NCBI GenBank assembly: GCA_047495785.1
Contig: JBLDXI010000001.1
Coordinates: forward strand, 2,356,001 to 2,420,000
DNA length: 64,000 nt
DNA from: Lepidodermella squamata
Taxonomy: Eukaryota; Gastrotricha
Direction of reading: 5' to 3'
The notes beneath the pieces are model-generated. The model worked only from the letters and a program-made list of their open reading frames with translations. It searched no databases and was not told the origin of the DNA. Shown here piece after piece: positions 37,200-49,232 of the stretch; position 1 is the stretch's first letter; each line of letters opens with the position of its first letter. The translations under genes were made by a program, and so were the position numbers.

Positions 37200-37660
37200 A
37201 AGCGCCTCTTTTCCGGCTTAACTACTCGTGTCGGAATTTTTGCAGCTCGAAATTTTTATTACCCAGCGACGTTTAGCTTTCTCACGCGCTCGATAGCCGC
37301 GCGCACGGCCAAGAATGCAATCTATAGCGATTAGGCGTGATTCTAGCCGGCTAAGGACAGGTGCGAGGGCGCCTCGAGAGGCCCTCAACATACAGCTGTT
37401 GCCGGCCGCTCCCACGCGCGCGATGCGAAATCTCAACGGGAGTCGCGATTAGGTTGCCTCGTCGCTCGGCCTCGTCCCTTGTTCCTGGTAATCCGCCCCA
37501 TCGAGTGACTGACATCGCCAGCGAGGCGTGTGAAGTCGATGGAGACGGCCAGTTCCTGCCTCGAGCGCCCTCGAACGCCCCGCAGCTGACGCGCGTCTTT
37601 GTCTTGGCCTCGGCGCATATATAATTGGCCCCCGCGAGGCGCAGTAGGAGCACCAGTGCC
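37200..37660. promoter_or_regulatory. GC-rich region upstream of the kinase gene
   Basis: A CpG-dense block of about 450 bp, 180 bp before the kinase ATG, in an AT-rich neighbourhood. Open frames exist on both strands but conflict with each other and show only Arg/Ala/Ser-rich composition. A promoter or CpG-island-like role is inferred. Confidence 0.35.
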
Positions 37661-37838
37661 TAGTCGCGGCTAATTTTTTCCATTCAACCTCGCTTAACCA
37701 ACACCCCCGCAAGGTGAACAAATTCGTTACAGCCAGCGGTTGCAAAAACAAAATCACCCCTAACTATCAATTAATTTGCATCTAATATTCATTCATCTCA
37801 ATCAAATTTAGTGAATATACACTGATTTTTATCGAAAA

Positions 37839-39476
37839 ATGTGGCGAGTTTTGACTACTTTCGGCCCGAAAGCTGAGCGTAACACCAAACCACTTCTGGA
37901 TCAATCGGTCGATCTAAGTGTGATTGAGCCGAAAATCGAACCGAGGCCTGAGTTTGGCGAAATTTGGCCGCGCACCTCAACCCTTCGATCTCAACGTCCA
38001 GCCTCTTCTTCCTCGTCTAACGATCGATCCATACCTTCTCCGCTCCCTCAGGTATTTATTTAAATTTTTCAATATTTAAATTTTAAAATTTCAATATTTT
38101 GTTGAATTTTGAATTCCATTTTCATTTTTCAATATCAATTTTCTGATTTTATCTTTTAGAATCCCGGCAACAATGACGACTACAAGCTCGTCCGTATGCT
38201 TGGCAGCGGTGGCTTTGGCGAGGCTTACTACGCCCGTCGGAAATCGGCCGCCACCTCGAAATCGACCGGCGTTGTCCTGAAACGAATGCGCACGTCCGAT
38301 AAGCACCAAGCGAAACGCCTCATGTGGGCACGTCGCGAGGCCGGCATTATGTCGGCTCTTTTTCACCCGCACGTCGTTCGGTTTTATCACGCCTTCGAAG
38401 AAGCCGCAACTGTTGTCATCGAAATGGAGTACTGCGACGGCGGCGATTTGCGCGCGTTCATTCGCTCTCGCAATGGTTCTTTTATTGCTGAGCGTCAAAT
38501 TCGCCACTGGTTTCATCAACTCACCCAAGCGGTTGCTTACATTCACGACCTCGGCATTGTTCATCGAGACATCAAATCCAAGGTAAACTAGAAAAATGTT
38601 TTGAAAATTGTGAGAATAAATGTGAAAATTTTGAAATTGAAAATGAAAAATTAATTATGATTTATGGAAAGTTTAAGGTGGATTTTTTAATCTTAATTTT
38701 TTAATTTTTTAATTTATTTTTGTGTTAATTTTAATTTTATTAATCATATTTCTTCAATTTTTCAGAATGTTTTCCTTTGCGATAACAATCGATCTGTGAA
38801 GCTCGGCGATTTCGGTTCGGCCAAGTACCTTGTCGATCGGCGCACTAATGAACCCAGTCTCGCCCGCACACGCGTCGGCACCAGCACCCATCACCCACCA
38901 GAATTCTGCCGCCGCCTACGTCGCGAGTACGGCACCGAGGTCGACGCATGGGCCATGGGCGTTCTTCTCTTCGAAATGGCCACGCTACAAATGCCATTCC
39001 AGGCCACGTCTCAGGTCGATCTAAGCGCGAAAATTCGCAGCGGTCAACGCGATCACGAAATTGCACCATCGATCTACTCGAACTCGCTGCGTCGCCTCGT
39101 CGATGTTTTGATGTCTCAAGACCCGGAAGAACGGCCGACCATGAAGCAGGTGCTTGATGATCGTTATTTCGTGACCTATGCTCGTTTTGTGAGGCGAGTC
39201 AATCGTAAACGAGCCCGCGCGTCGTCCGAGGCCGCCGCTGCTCTACTACCCGTCGCGCTTCGCCGAAACGACCGCCATCCGTCTCGCATGAATGAAATCC
39301 GCCCGCAATCGACTGGTCATGAAATGCTATTGACTCTTCTCGCTACTTCATCGCAGCAACAACAGCTACTTCAGCAGCAGACAAGTGGCATCGCCTCGGC
39401 ATCGGGATCGACCGGTAATTTATCGCCGCCGCCAACACTTCACTGGCTGTCGACTCAGCCGTCGCATTGCGTTTAA
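37839..39476 (+). CDS. NEK-like serine/threonine protein kinase
   Basis: Exons 37839-38051, 38160-38582 and 38766-39476 give 448 aa. A disordered N-tail of about 78 residues precedes the kinase domain (about 80-335). Seen in order: the glycine loop GSGGFGE, catalytic lysine in VVLKRM (about 112), the catalytic loop HRDIKSKNVFL (Asp about 208), DFGSAK (about 227) and DAWAMG. HRDIKS-N-FL is typical of NEK kinases. The activation segment is unusual: GTSTHHPPEF instead of the family's GTPYYMSPE type. The C-tail has a poly-Gln patch and ends in Ser/Pro/Thr-rich sequence, without the coiled coil or RCC1 repeats of some NEKs. Catalysis looks possible. An AATAAA at 39657 fits as poly(A) signal. Confidence 0.85.
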
Positions 39477-40334
39477 TCCGCCTCGTTATGTAAATATTTA
39501 GTTCGACTACGGCCTATCATTCGTGCTCATTGGCTGTTTGTTTTTGTTCTCTTGTTCTCACTCAAATTTTATAAATATCCGTGATAAAGCTTTTCTACCT
39601 CGCTTGTTGACTGTTGGAAATATTTTTAAATTTATGGAAAAAAGCAATGATTGACAAATAAAGTAATGAATAATATGAAAATTCGAGTTTTTCAATGACT
39701 GGTCGGGTTCATGATATTTTGTCTTGGAATATCGGAATTATTTTGGGACATTGTAGGTCAAACACCGTTTCAAAATTCAAAAACGGACCAAATTCAATAC
39801 TTAATTATGGAATAAATTCGATTATTAAAAGTACGTACGTTTGTCCGAAATGAGACCAATACGGTATATTACGGTAATAAATCTTGCTGATAAATGGTGA
39901 GACCACTGGCCGAGTTAATAACCATCAGCGGGTATCATAAAATCGCAGTAGGCCTCCTTAAATCATGGCTAATCACGGCCTCACTTTATTTTATCTAATG
40001 AGGTCATCGCTATGATGCACTCAGCTGGTGTGGCGATGCGGTGTAAATCTGTTTCCAATATCTGTTATTGAAAATGTGCGCCCAAGGTGTAACTGGCGTC
40101 TATACACATAATAGTAGGCGCGAATAGCACACAACTCGGCAAACAAATAATAGCCACATGAAACCACATTTAACAGCTGCTGATATCCATTTTCTTACGA
40201 TGATTGTATTAATAGACAGTTTCATTTCTCACGATTCACCTTCCAATTACTCGTCAAATATATTTTTAATTTCCAGATTCAAAATTTTACATAATTTTAC
40301 GAATTTTTTAGATTTTTTTGTCTATCTTTGAGCG
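39477..40334. other. Intergenic, no gene seen
   Basis: 3' UTR and poly(A) signal (39657) of the kinase, then AT-rich sequence leading into the phosphodiesterase gene. Nothing else recognised. Confidence 0.5.
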
Positions 40335-42486
40335 ATGCTCAATTTGTTGACCTACGCGATTATTATTTCCGCTAATTTGTTACCAAAATGTGAGGCGGGA
40401 ATCAAGCAAAAGGTCATGGTTGTTTCTTTCGATGGCTTTGCACTTCATTATCTCAAAGCGGGCCGCAATTTGCCGTCTTTCGCCCGCCTACGCCGCGAGT
40501 CAACTTACACCGAATCCGCTCAAAGTGTCTTTCCGAGTAAATTTGCATTTTCCAACATTTTCCAAATGTTTACCTGAATTTGTAGGTGAAACGTTCCCTA
40601 ATCATTTTTCGATTGCAACTGGCCTTTACCCGGAATCCCATGGCATGGTATCGAACATTTTCTATGATCCAGATCAAAAATTTCTGTACAACGCGATGGG
40701 CTACGGTCTTGATTCTCGGCCCGATTTGGACTCTGCAGTTTGGTGGTCAGCGGTAAGTTTCAAAAATGAAAATAATTGAAAAACAGGATTTTAAAATTTA
40801 AATTTGATTTTTTTTTAATTATTACTTTAGGAGCCATTATGGGTCACAGCGCGCAAGCAGGGCCTAAAAACTGGGACATCGTGCTGGCCAGGCGATCGGG
40901 CTAAATACAAACCGGGCGATATGCAAGCGACGTTTCACCGAACCGATTTCACGATGGATATCCCATTTCGGAAACGCATCGACGAAGCCATTGAATGGTT
41001 GACGCGATATGACGTAGACCTTGCCTACCTTTACAGCTTCCAACCCGACGCGACCGGCCATCGTTTCGGCACGAATTGCACTGAAATGGAGGACACGTTG
41101 AAGAAGGTCGATGCCGATCTGGGTTATCTGTTAGATTCGCTTGAAAACGCTGGTTTCAATACGATGAATTTTCATTTGATCATCGTTTCCGATCATGGCA
41201 TGTGGAATCTGGAGCGCGAGGTTGTTTTCGATGATTACATGAATACGACGGAGCTGTTTGAACGAACGACTCGATTCGGTGCGAATGTCCCGTTTTGGCC
41301 TCATCCAGGTCGAGAGGAAGAGGCGCTAAAAACCCTCCAGTCGGTTGCCGAGAAGCATAGCGATTTATTTCAGGTAAATTACAGATAATTATTTTGACAT
41401 TCGAATTCAAAATCAATAATTGAGCTGAAGTTTCGATCGATATAAGAAAAGATCGTATCTGGTTTACCGCCATTTTTCCAAAAAATTCCTATCCAGGATT
41501 TATCTCGGAAATGGTTGATAGAAATAAAATTAAAATTATGGCTTTGGAGTCGGAACCTTGAAATGAATCATTTGTGATTTTTTTGTTTATTTTTTCTGTT
41601 TTGCGAATATGCTAATCAAGAATTGCGTGATGACAATTTTTTCCTCTGAATGCGGTATTTTTTTATTTTCCTTTGTTAATTGGGCATGGCTTTCGGGCTG
41701 TGCCCCACAATCAATCTGAGAAAATCATTTGAAAAATCCGGGTCACTCTGGATGCTAGGAGGCTTTAACGAGCTTCACCGCGGCCCAAGCCGCTAATAAA
41801 ACAAAAACAAATAAATGATTATTGATACTGCTCGGTATCAATCGAATTTAGGTGCGCAATAAATCCTTATTTCGGTTGTAAAAAATTATTCTGAAATTGA
41901 ATTTTCATCGTCAATTTTTCTTCAAGCCAAACGAGCTAATCCATCATTTGAATGTATTTTCAGGTCTATCCGAAGGCAAAACTACCCGAGCGGTATCATT
42001 ATCGAGCAAGTCCGCGAATCCCATCGATTGTCGCTGTCGGAAAAGTTGGCGCCTATTTGACGGCGACTCACAAATTTTCAATGAAGCGCCTGAAACTAAC
42101 GGCCGGCCACGGTTACGACCCTAGCGATTTCCGCATGCAGCCGATATTTTTCGCCCGCGGGCCGGCTTTTAAACGCAATTTCGACGCCTCCCCACTGACG
42201 AAAAATATGTCCACTAAGGTAATTCAAATTTTTTCGAAATTACTCAAGTGAATTTTTGATATTTTTTTAGGACATTTACGCGGTTGTTACGGAGCTCATT
42301 GGGATGAAATATCCGCCACCCGTGAACGCTTCTTACGCCAATGTTGAAGGCCTGTTCCGGGACGATTACAAATTTTTGACCGTCATCGATTTGCGACCCC
42401 GATCTCAATCAAATTCTGCCGCGACCTTGTATGGAATTTACGCTGCGACAATGTTACTACTGCTGAAAATATGTATTTCGAACTGA
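40335..42486 (+). CDS. ENPP-family ectonucleotide pyrophosphatase/phosphodiesterase
   Basis: Exons 40335-40536, 40586-40752, 40831-41373, 41964-42218 and 42271-42486 give 460 aa. A signal peptide ([21 protein letters not shown]) leads into an alkaline-phosphatase-like fold. The metal and catalytic residues are all visible: VSFDGF (Asp 33), the nucleophile Thr in ETFPNH (about 70), [13 protein letters not shown] and AGHGY. The C-terminus is hydrophobic ([15 protein letters not shown]), suggesting a membrane or GPI anchor as in ENPP6/7-sized members; it lacks the somatomedin-B and nuclease-like domains of ENPP1-3. It would cleave phosphodiester or choline-phosphate substrates outside the cell; substrate not predictable here. 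Intron 3 carries a copy of repeat R1. AATAAA at about 42614. Confidence 0.9.
41685..41815 (+). repeat. Dispersed repeat R1, copy 1
   Basis: GGGCATGGCTTTCGGG...GAGGCTTTAACGAGC-TTCACCGCG...CGCTAAT matches 55060-55330 (same strand), 57100-57360 and 58900-59125 (opposite strand). It lies in intron 3 of the phosphodiesterase gene. Confidence 0.65.
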
Positions 42487-42700
42487 AAAATTGCTCCGGA
42501 ATTTTGATAAATGTTTACCTAATAATTATAAATAAGTGTTTAAATTATTAAGATCCTGCAAATACTGCCACCTAATTTTACGCCGTAAATGTGTTTTTTG
42601 TTCGATTTTTCTATGAATAAAATAAAACCTAATCGGCTCGCGATATAGTTGTAAAAAAAATTATATTTTCTTTCACAAAAATTCAGATATTTTTTTGAAA

Positions 42701-44176
42701 ATGAAGCTCTACTTTCGTGATACTCCTGATGTGGTTCAAACCGATAACCTTAGCCGCGTCTTGCTCAATCTTTTCGAATCGTCAACCAACACAGATATTG
42801 ACCTAATTCTCGACGATGGCTCTCGAATTAAAGCTCACCGCTCGATTTTGTCAGCGCATTCGCCAGCCTTTGCACGAATGCTCGGTGTTGGCAGTTTTAA
42901 GGAGGGTTTATCGGGCGAAGTGAAATTACCTGGAAAATCGAAACCGGCTGTCGATTTGCTGCTGCGGTATTTTTACTCTGGCTGCATTAAAATTGCCGAT
43001 GTTGATCTGGAAACGGCGTTGGCTGCTTTTGCTATGGCCCACGAGTACGAGGTGGACAAGTTCTTCAAAACAATGGCTAACCTACTGATAGAGGTGGCTA
43101 ATTTTGATTAAAATAACACGAATTTTTTTAAAAATATTCGTAAATTTTAGCATGCGATCGATGAAGACTCAGTTTGGCAAATTTTCGAACTGGCCTTGCT
43201 ATTCAACGAGGGCGAACTACTGGACGAGACCCGCGATTTCACCTACTCAAACGCGACAGAATGCCTGAAAAATGAATCATTTGTTCAGCTGTCAAAATCG
43301 GCTCTTCTCAATGTTTTGTCTGATGACTATCTATTTTCGCCGGAAATAAATGTCGCTCTAGCGGTTTGTCGGTGGCAAGAGCACAACAATTGCAGTGAAA
43401 TCAAAGAGGTGCTTGCAAAAATTCGATATTCGTTCATCAAGTTGGATGGCTTCACCCTCGAAGATATCGCTGCCTTGTATGATTTGTTGAAAGCGAATCA
43501 AATCGATTTAAAAAGTGTTGGAAAATCTGGTTCTGAGGCCAAAATGGCGAGAAAATTGTTTGTTCGATCCTACGGTATTTATCTAGGAACAAATCAATTT
43601 GATTGAAAAACTTATTTTCTAATTTGACAGCTCTACTAGATAATGGCACTCAAGTCGTTGGTATCGATAGCAAAATTTTGCTGGAGCCTTCCGTGCTGCG
43701 TGAAGACTCGGAGGTTGATTGTCAGGTTGCGAGACATGACTCTGTCATCATTACACTCCCGCGACCTCGGACAATTTCATCAATGTCATTCAGCATTCAT
43801 AGTAATGGCAAATCTTCCTGTTATTGTATTTTCGAGGTACGCGAGTCAAAAGCCGCGCCCTTCGAGGTGCTGCTCCCTTACGACAGCTCGAGCTTTCACT
43901 ATGGAGTGCAGATTCTTGTATTTCAAGCCCGGAAGATTTGTGAAGGTTGGACGTCATTTTGATACTTCTGATCTGTTTATACTTTCAATCTTACATCTAG
44001 TTAAAATAACGGGTGGCTCAGCATACCAGCATACCAGGTTCTACTCGATCCGTGCGTTTGAATGTCCGTCTACGACGTACCAACCGAAATTCGGTCAAAT
44101 TTTCGCTAAAGAAAGACCACCGTCTAATTTCAAGCTCTATCAGCTGAATGATATTGACCCAGATAGCATTTATTAG
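42701..44176 (+). CDS. BTB-BACK-discoidin protein, BTBD9-like (copy 2)
   Basis: Exons 42701-43093, 43151-43574, 43631-43945 and 44001-44176 give 435 aa. Exon 1 is exactly as long as that of copy 1 at 5147-7128, and all intron phases match. A BTB domain (about 8-125; NTDIDLILDDG, KAHRSILSAHS, RYFYSGCIK), a BACK domain (about 130-235) and a discoidin-like end (about 275-400; ending VKITGG...IRAFECPS) are present. By analogy it could be a Cullin-3 substrate adaptor, which is inference. ATG 42701 is preferred; an in-frame TTG lies six bases upstream. Only 214 bases separate it from the upstream phosphodiesterase gene. Confidence 0.86.
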
Positions 44177-44912
44177 ACTCAACGTCGAACAATTTGAGAT
44201 CAATGAAGTTCGCGACTGCTTTTTGACTTCAAGAATGGCTTGTTGCGTTCGTTTTCGAGTTCTTATAGAATATATTATATATATTATGTTTTATTAAATA
44301 TAATTCTCCCTCGTTGATTCAAGGATATACTTTACTTCGAATTATTGAAATATCTTATTAACTGTAACTTCATGATAACAGATCACCGAAAAAATACGAA
44401 TGAAAATGTCCGTTAAATAGGGTAAAAAATTACTTTGGGCAGTGGGGTCACTTTACCGTGCCTCGGGTGACTTTAAAAACTAAATCGGAATTTAGGCATG
44501 TTTTTTGAGCTGAAGTCTCATGAAAGGTTCAGCCTTTGCTTGAAAAGAAATAAAAAAAATAAAATTTGCTGAAATTCCAAAAACGATTGAATCACCTATT
44601 GGCCCAAGGGATTATTTTGGCGATTATACGCTTGTAGATATTCCAGCATTTTATTTCCGATAATTTTAGTAGAATGAACAAAATCCGACCGAAAACATCC
44701 TCATCGCGTGGAAATGTGATCGCGTGCTAATTAAAACACGCGTTTCTTGAACAAAGAAAGCCGTATTTTGCATTCGGAATCTTTTCCGTCTAGTTGTTTA
44801 TTTTTTTTAGTTTAAAACGTCATGAAGTAAAACTACTCTCAAGATACATAGAGGTATATAGGCTCACAGATCGTGTTGGTGTGTTGATTAACCCGGGAAT
44901 CCTATTGCGAAG
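44177..44912. other. Intergenic, no gene seen
   Basis: AT-rich 3' flank (ATTAAA-like poly(A) signal near 44293) and the upstream region of the transporter gene. No gene, repeat or RNA recognised. Confidence 0.5.
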
Positions 44913-47900
44913 ATGACGTCAGCCGATGTTCCAGTGCGATCAGCGCTTCGAACACTCTTCTTCCTGCGAAATTATTTTATCGCAATTTTAACGCCTATCC
45001 TCCTGGCGCCGTTGTTCATCTACGATGGGACCCAATACCAGGCCGCGGCTCGATGTGGCTACGTTCTGCTAATTCTCATTATTTTCTGGACAAGCGAATG
45101 CATCCCGATAGCTGTAACAGCTTTATTGCCAATGGCGCTGTATCCTCTACTCAAGATTGCTCCGGCAAGCGAATTGGCTCCAAAGTACATGGGTGTTAGT
45201 CACTTACTTTCCTTATTTAATTTTGAGAATTGTTTACCTTAAATTATTGAGGTTTAGATTTTTTATTCAAAAATATGCGCTCTTCAGAAAAATTTCAATG
45301 AATTTAAATCCTAATTAATTAAAATTCATTTGTTTTTGATATTTACTATCAAAACCAGGAAGTCAATATGGCTTTTGTTGGCAGCTACATTCTTGTTATT
45401 GCCGTTGAAAGTGCCAATCTTCATAAGCGATTCGCCTTGAAAGTTCTTACTCTGGTCGGCGCCCAGCCTCGCTGGCTCCTTTTCGGTTCACTTTGGTCCG
45501 GTTGCGTTCTATCGATGGTAATTTTTAGTAATTTTTAAATAAAATTAACTCGCAATTTTCCTTTTAATTTTTTAATTTTTTTCAGTTCACGAACAACACT
45601 GTTTGCTGCGCCCTTCATTTGCCAATTGTCAAAGCGATTGTTGAAGAACTTCGAAAAGCTTCGGCAGACGTCGAAACAGATGATGAATCACCAGCGACCG
45701 ATCGATCCCCATTATTGCAACCACTCTCGATTCAAATCGATCGCGAAACCGATTCTTCCAACAACAGCAGTCACCTAGATGATTCAAACTCCTCGGATAA
45801 TTCGCTGCTAATTAGCCAACAACCTCAGCAAACAGGTAGTGCTTTGAACGCCTTGGATGCCGCCTTGAGAAAAGCAGTCACGCCTAAAAAAGAGAAGCCG
45901 CATCACGATAGTGCCAATTTATCGAGTGAAACAATCGCTGGTATCGAGAAAATGCTGCTGATCGCGGCGGCTTACAGCGCAACGCTAGGTGGCATGTGTT
46001 CGATTATCGGTTGTATGGGCAATTTGGTGGTAATGGATCTCACCGAGTCGATTTATAAGGCGAATAATTACACGTGCACGCAGCCGATCAGTTTTACTTC
46101 TTGGTTTGAAATCGGAACACCGCTCGGATTCATTTTCACATTTTTCGCTTGGATTTGGCTCCAGATCTTTTTTCTGGGACCAAGGTATGTCAAGATAATT
46201 TTTTGTAAATTAATTATTTATCATTATTAATTAATTTATTAATTACTAATTTATTTTTTCATTAATTTATTCAACAAAAATTCGGTCCAGTTCGGTTGAT
46301 GCCAGATGGCGAAGATCATTGACTTCTGGGCGTTTATTTTAGTTATTTGTTTTCGTCCCAACATGTAGCTGGAAGCTGGACGTCGAACCCTGCGCTTCTT
46401 ACTGTTCATATTATTCCTGCGGGGTTGAGCGTGCCGAATGCTGATGCTAATCACGGCTGCAGTCTTTAGACCTTTTTGCGGGGCATGTGTCGCTTGAATG
46501 ATAGCGGCGGAATCTGAATTCAGCTGAGGATAGAAACTTAGTTTCGTTAGGACTATACTTAATTTGGATGGCTACACAACATTCGAAAGTTCGAAATAGC
46601 GGAGAAAGAATAGATATTGTCCGGTAGTTGCGAAGATTTGAGGTGAATCTTTGTTCGGCGGTGAAATTCACGATAGCCTGCGATCGGCGAAATTAGTTTG
46701 AAAGTGGTCCAAGAGGTCGTAGTTCCCCATAATGGGAGAAGAGCAATAAAGGTCAAAATTCAGGCCGTTATTGAGTTTCATTTTCCATGGTTGTCATAAT
46801 ATCTTCAACTTCGGCCCTAATAACAGCCTCCTTATCATCGTCGTTCGTCTTTAGTCGACAGCGCGTAGGTATTTAAGGATTGACTTCAAGGTTCGATTAT
46901 ACCTCTCCAAGAGGCCATTTGCCAAAAAAACACAAAGAAAATCATGGAAAAATTCTGAAAAACCTGAATATATCAATCTTGAACTTTCCAGTTTCGAGGC
47001 AGACAAGGTGTATTTTCGAACCGGATTTTCCGAGCTGAGTATCGAACTCCGCCACTAAATCGGCCCACTTATCGAGAAAAGCATAGAAGAAACTCCAAAC
47101 ATAGCCAGGCTGTTTTAATCGTCTAAAAGATCGATGTAATTCGAATAATTGAAAATTCTAAAATCATTAGTCAAATTTTCAAAATAATTTCAATTTATTT
47201 GAATCCTCTCAACTTGGTGATTCTTTAACTGACTTTAGGTACATGTGGTCCATCTGGGTCGTAAAACCAGTTCGACGCCTGCTCGGCCTCGGCTGCGGCC
47301 TGATCACGTGCGAGTCGAAAATCAACACCACCGACGAGCAAGCCGCCCGAGTGACCAATGCCATCAATCGTTTGTACTCCGAATTAGAGCCTATGGGCTT
47401 CCAACAGTACGCTGTTCTCGGCCATTGCGCCGTCATGGCCGGGCTGCTATTCACGCGGCAGCTATCAGCCGGCGGCGATCAGTTCATCGGCTGGGGCATA
47501 ATTGCGCCTTCATTTGTCAAAGAATCCACCGCAACAATTTTAGTCTCAATTTCGCTCTTCATTTTCCCGAAATCTCTCTCAACATCATCCGAGCCATTGC
47601 TGAGTTGGAAAAATGTCGATCAATCATTCCCGGTCAGTGTTTTACTCTTGATTGGCGGCGGCATGGCGGCGGCTGAGGGCGCGAAAGAATCTGGGTTATC
47701 AGCCCTTTCTGCCCCATTTTTGCTCGATGCTATGGAGGGCTTATCGCTGACCCAGGTCATACTAATTATATGCCTAATTTCTGCTGCACTGACCGAATTT
47801 ACGTCGAACGTCGCTCTCGTCGCTTTGCTGTGCCCTATCGTCGGAAAATTAGTATGAATAATTTTTAAAAATTTCGATTTTTTTTTAAATTTATTATTTA

Positions 47901-48199
47901 AGGCTGTGGATATGCATGTTCATCCTTTGCTGTTGATGTTCCCGAGCACGTTTTCAGCTTCACTGGCTTTCATGCTGCCGGCCGCAACACCTCCGAACGC
48001 CTTGATTTTCTCAACAAATCAAGTGAAAATTCACGATATGGTGAGAAAAATCGTTAAAAATGTTTAATAAAATATAATTAAAAATGTCAAGGTGTTTTGC
48101 GGCCTCGGAATGAAAGTTATCGGCATCGCTTTGATCTTTTTGGCTGTTCACACATGGGGAGATGCGGCGTTTTCGCTTCACAAGCCGCCGTGTTCCTAA
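44913..48199 (+). CDS. SLC13-family sodium/dicarboxylate (or sulfate) cotransporter
   Basis: Exons 44913-45194, 45359-45517, 45586-46184, 47239-47851, 47903-48040 and 48092-48199 give 632 aa. About eleven hydrophobic helices are visible, starting with NYFIAILTPILLAPLFI. Family marks include WTSECIPIAVTALLPMALYP, the Asn-Thr stretch FTNNT, FTSN in the second half, and the signature LPAATPPNA near residue 580. A long acidic, Ser-rich cytosolic loop (about residues 155-255) is longer than in most members. It should import citrate/succinate-type anions with sodium across the plasma membrane, as the INDY/NAC proteins do. The exon 1 donor was set at 45195 (GTTAGT) because the GT two bases earlier breaks the frame. 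AATAAATAAA at about 48374. Confidence 0.9.
46250..46935 (-). mobile_element. Decayed Ty3/gypsy-like integrase remnant in an intron
   Basis: Read on the minus strand from about 46918, the sequence gives ANGLLERYNRTLKSILKYL, which resembles the C-terminal part of LTR-retrotransposon integrase cores ((D/N)G..ER.NRTL). Frames downstream are broken by stops and shifts. No LTRs were found. It lies inside intron 3 of the transporter gene. The match is from memory of the motif only. Confidence 0.4.
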
Positions 48200-49232
48200 G
48201 TCAATCCGACCCTTATAGCCAATTTTTTCAACAATCAGCCTCGCGAAAAACAGCTCAAGTTGTGTCTTTTTTTCAAAGAGACGGTTATACAAATATTTAT
48301 GGTTTTCACCTTCAGATCACCATAGCAATCTATCATCGTTTGAAACACAAATTGCATGCGGTTATATTTACCGAATAAATAAAACAAAAAACTGTTTGCC
48401 CATGCGTTTTTTTTTCAACGTCAATGACTGCTAGGTATATGCCTGGACTTTCAGGTGCAGAATCAACGCTCCACTTGGTTTAAAATCAATTTTTTAAGAT
48501 TGTTTTAAGTGCTACGCTGATCGGTTCATTCTTGATGCCGGAAGATGTTGTATTATCTGTGTTTTTTCACTGAATAGATAACGATGAATCATGCAGGGCT
48601 TTTAACGTCTGTCGTCAACTTGGGAGCTTCCATGACGAGCGCGGCGGGCGATCAAAAGAAGCGCCTAGCTTGTATAATTATTAGTACGCTGAATACAGGG
48701 CAAGCCAAAATTGCGAATATATAGTAACATACCAGCGTAGGTTGTATGAAAGATAATTTACCATCCCTAGCAACCAAGGATCTTGTTAAAAATGATGCAG
48801 AAAATAGCGTAGAATAAACAACACGCCCCACTCTTTATTACTATACACAACCGGCTTGAAATTACGAAATAACTATAATTTTTGTAACTTTCGCTTTTCT
48901 TATTTGTGTTTCCAATTTTTCAAAAGCTATCAGTTCACTCTGTTTAATTTTTTAATTTATTTAATGTTGCCAAATTTCTCGAATGAGTCGGGGAATATAA
49001 AAAATAAAATTAATATATATCAATGAGCGCCCAAAATTTCCTACCATTTTTCGATTTTTTCAATTTCCGAAAAAAATCCCTAATATTTCAGGGATATCAA
49101 GATTCCCAAATGCTTTTAATTTCAGATTTGTTTTAGCAGTTTTTTCATTATTTTCTATAATTTTATCAATTTTTTAGGAATTCATTTTTATCATTATTTT
49201 TATTATTATTTTCATAGCAATTTTATTTGTGA
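48200..49232. other. Intergenic, no gene seen
   Basis: 3' UTR of the transporter followed by AT-rich sequence. No gene, repeat or RNA recognised. A TTTTCATAG just before 49217 could be a splice acceptor for a 5' UTR exon. Confidence 0.45.

Larger units (their letters stand above)
34708..37838. other. Gene-free region of 3.1 kb with several repeats
   Basis: Contains repeat R3 copy 2 (34852-34960), MITE family 1 copy B (36275-36400), R2 copy 2 (36500-36810) and the GC-rich block before the kinase. The 129-codon ORF at 35081-35470 contains a short imperfect direct repeat (GCGCGTTGGCGCA / GCGCATTGGCGCA, 35170-35220) and no domain. No gene is supported. Confidence 0.5.

Noticed and set aside
37351-37757. 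Overlapping ORFs on both strands in the GC-rich block
   Set aside because: They conflict with each other, are Arg/Ala/Ser-rich from base composition alone, and lie where the kinase promoter is expected.
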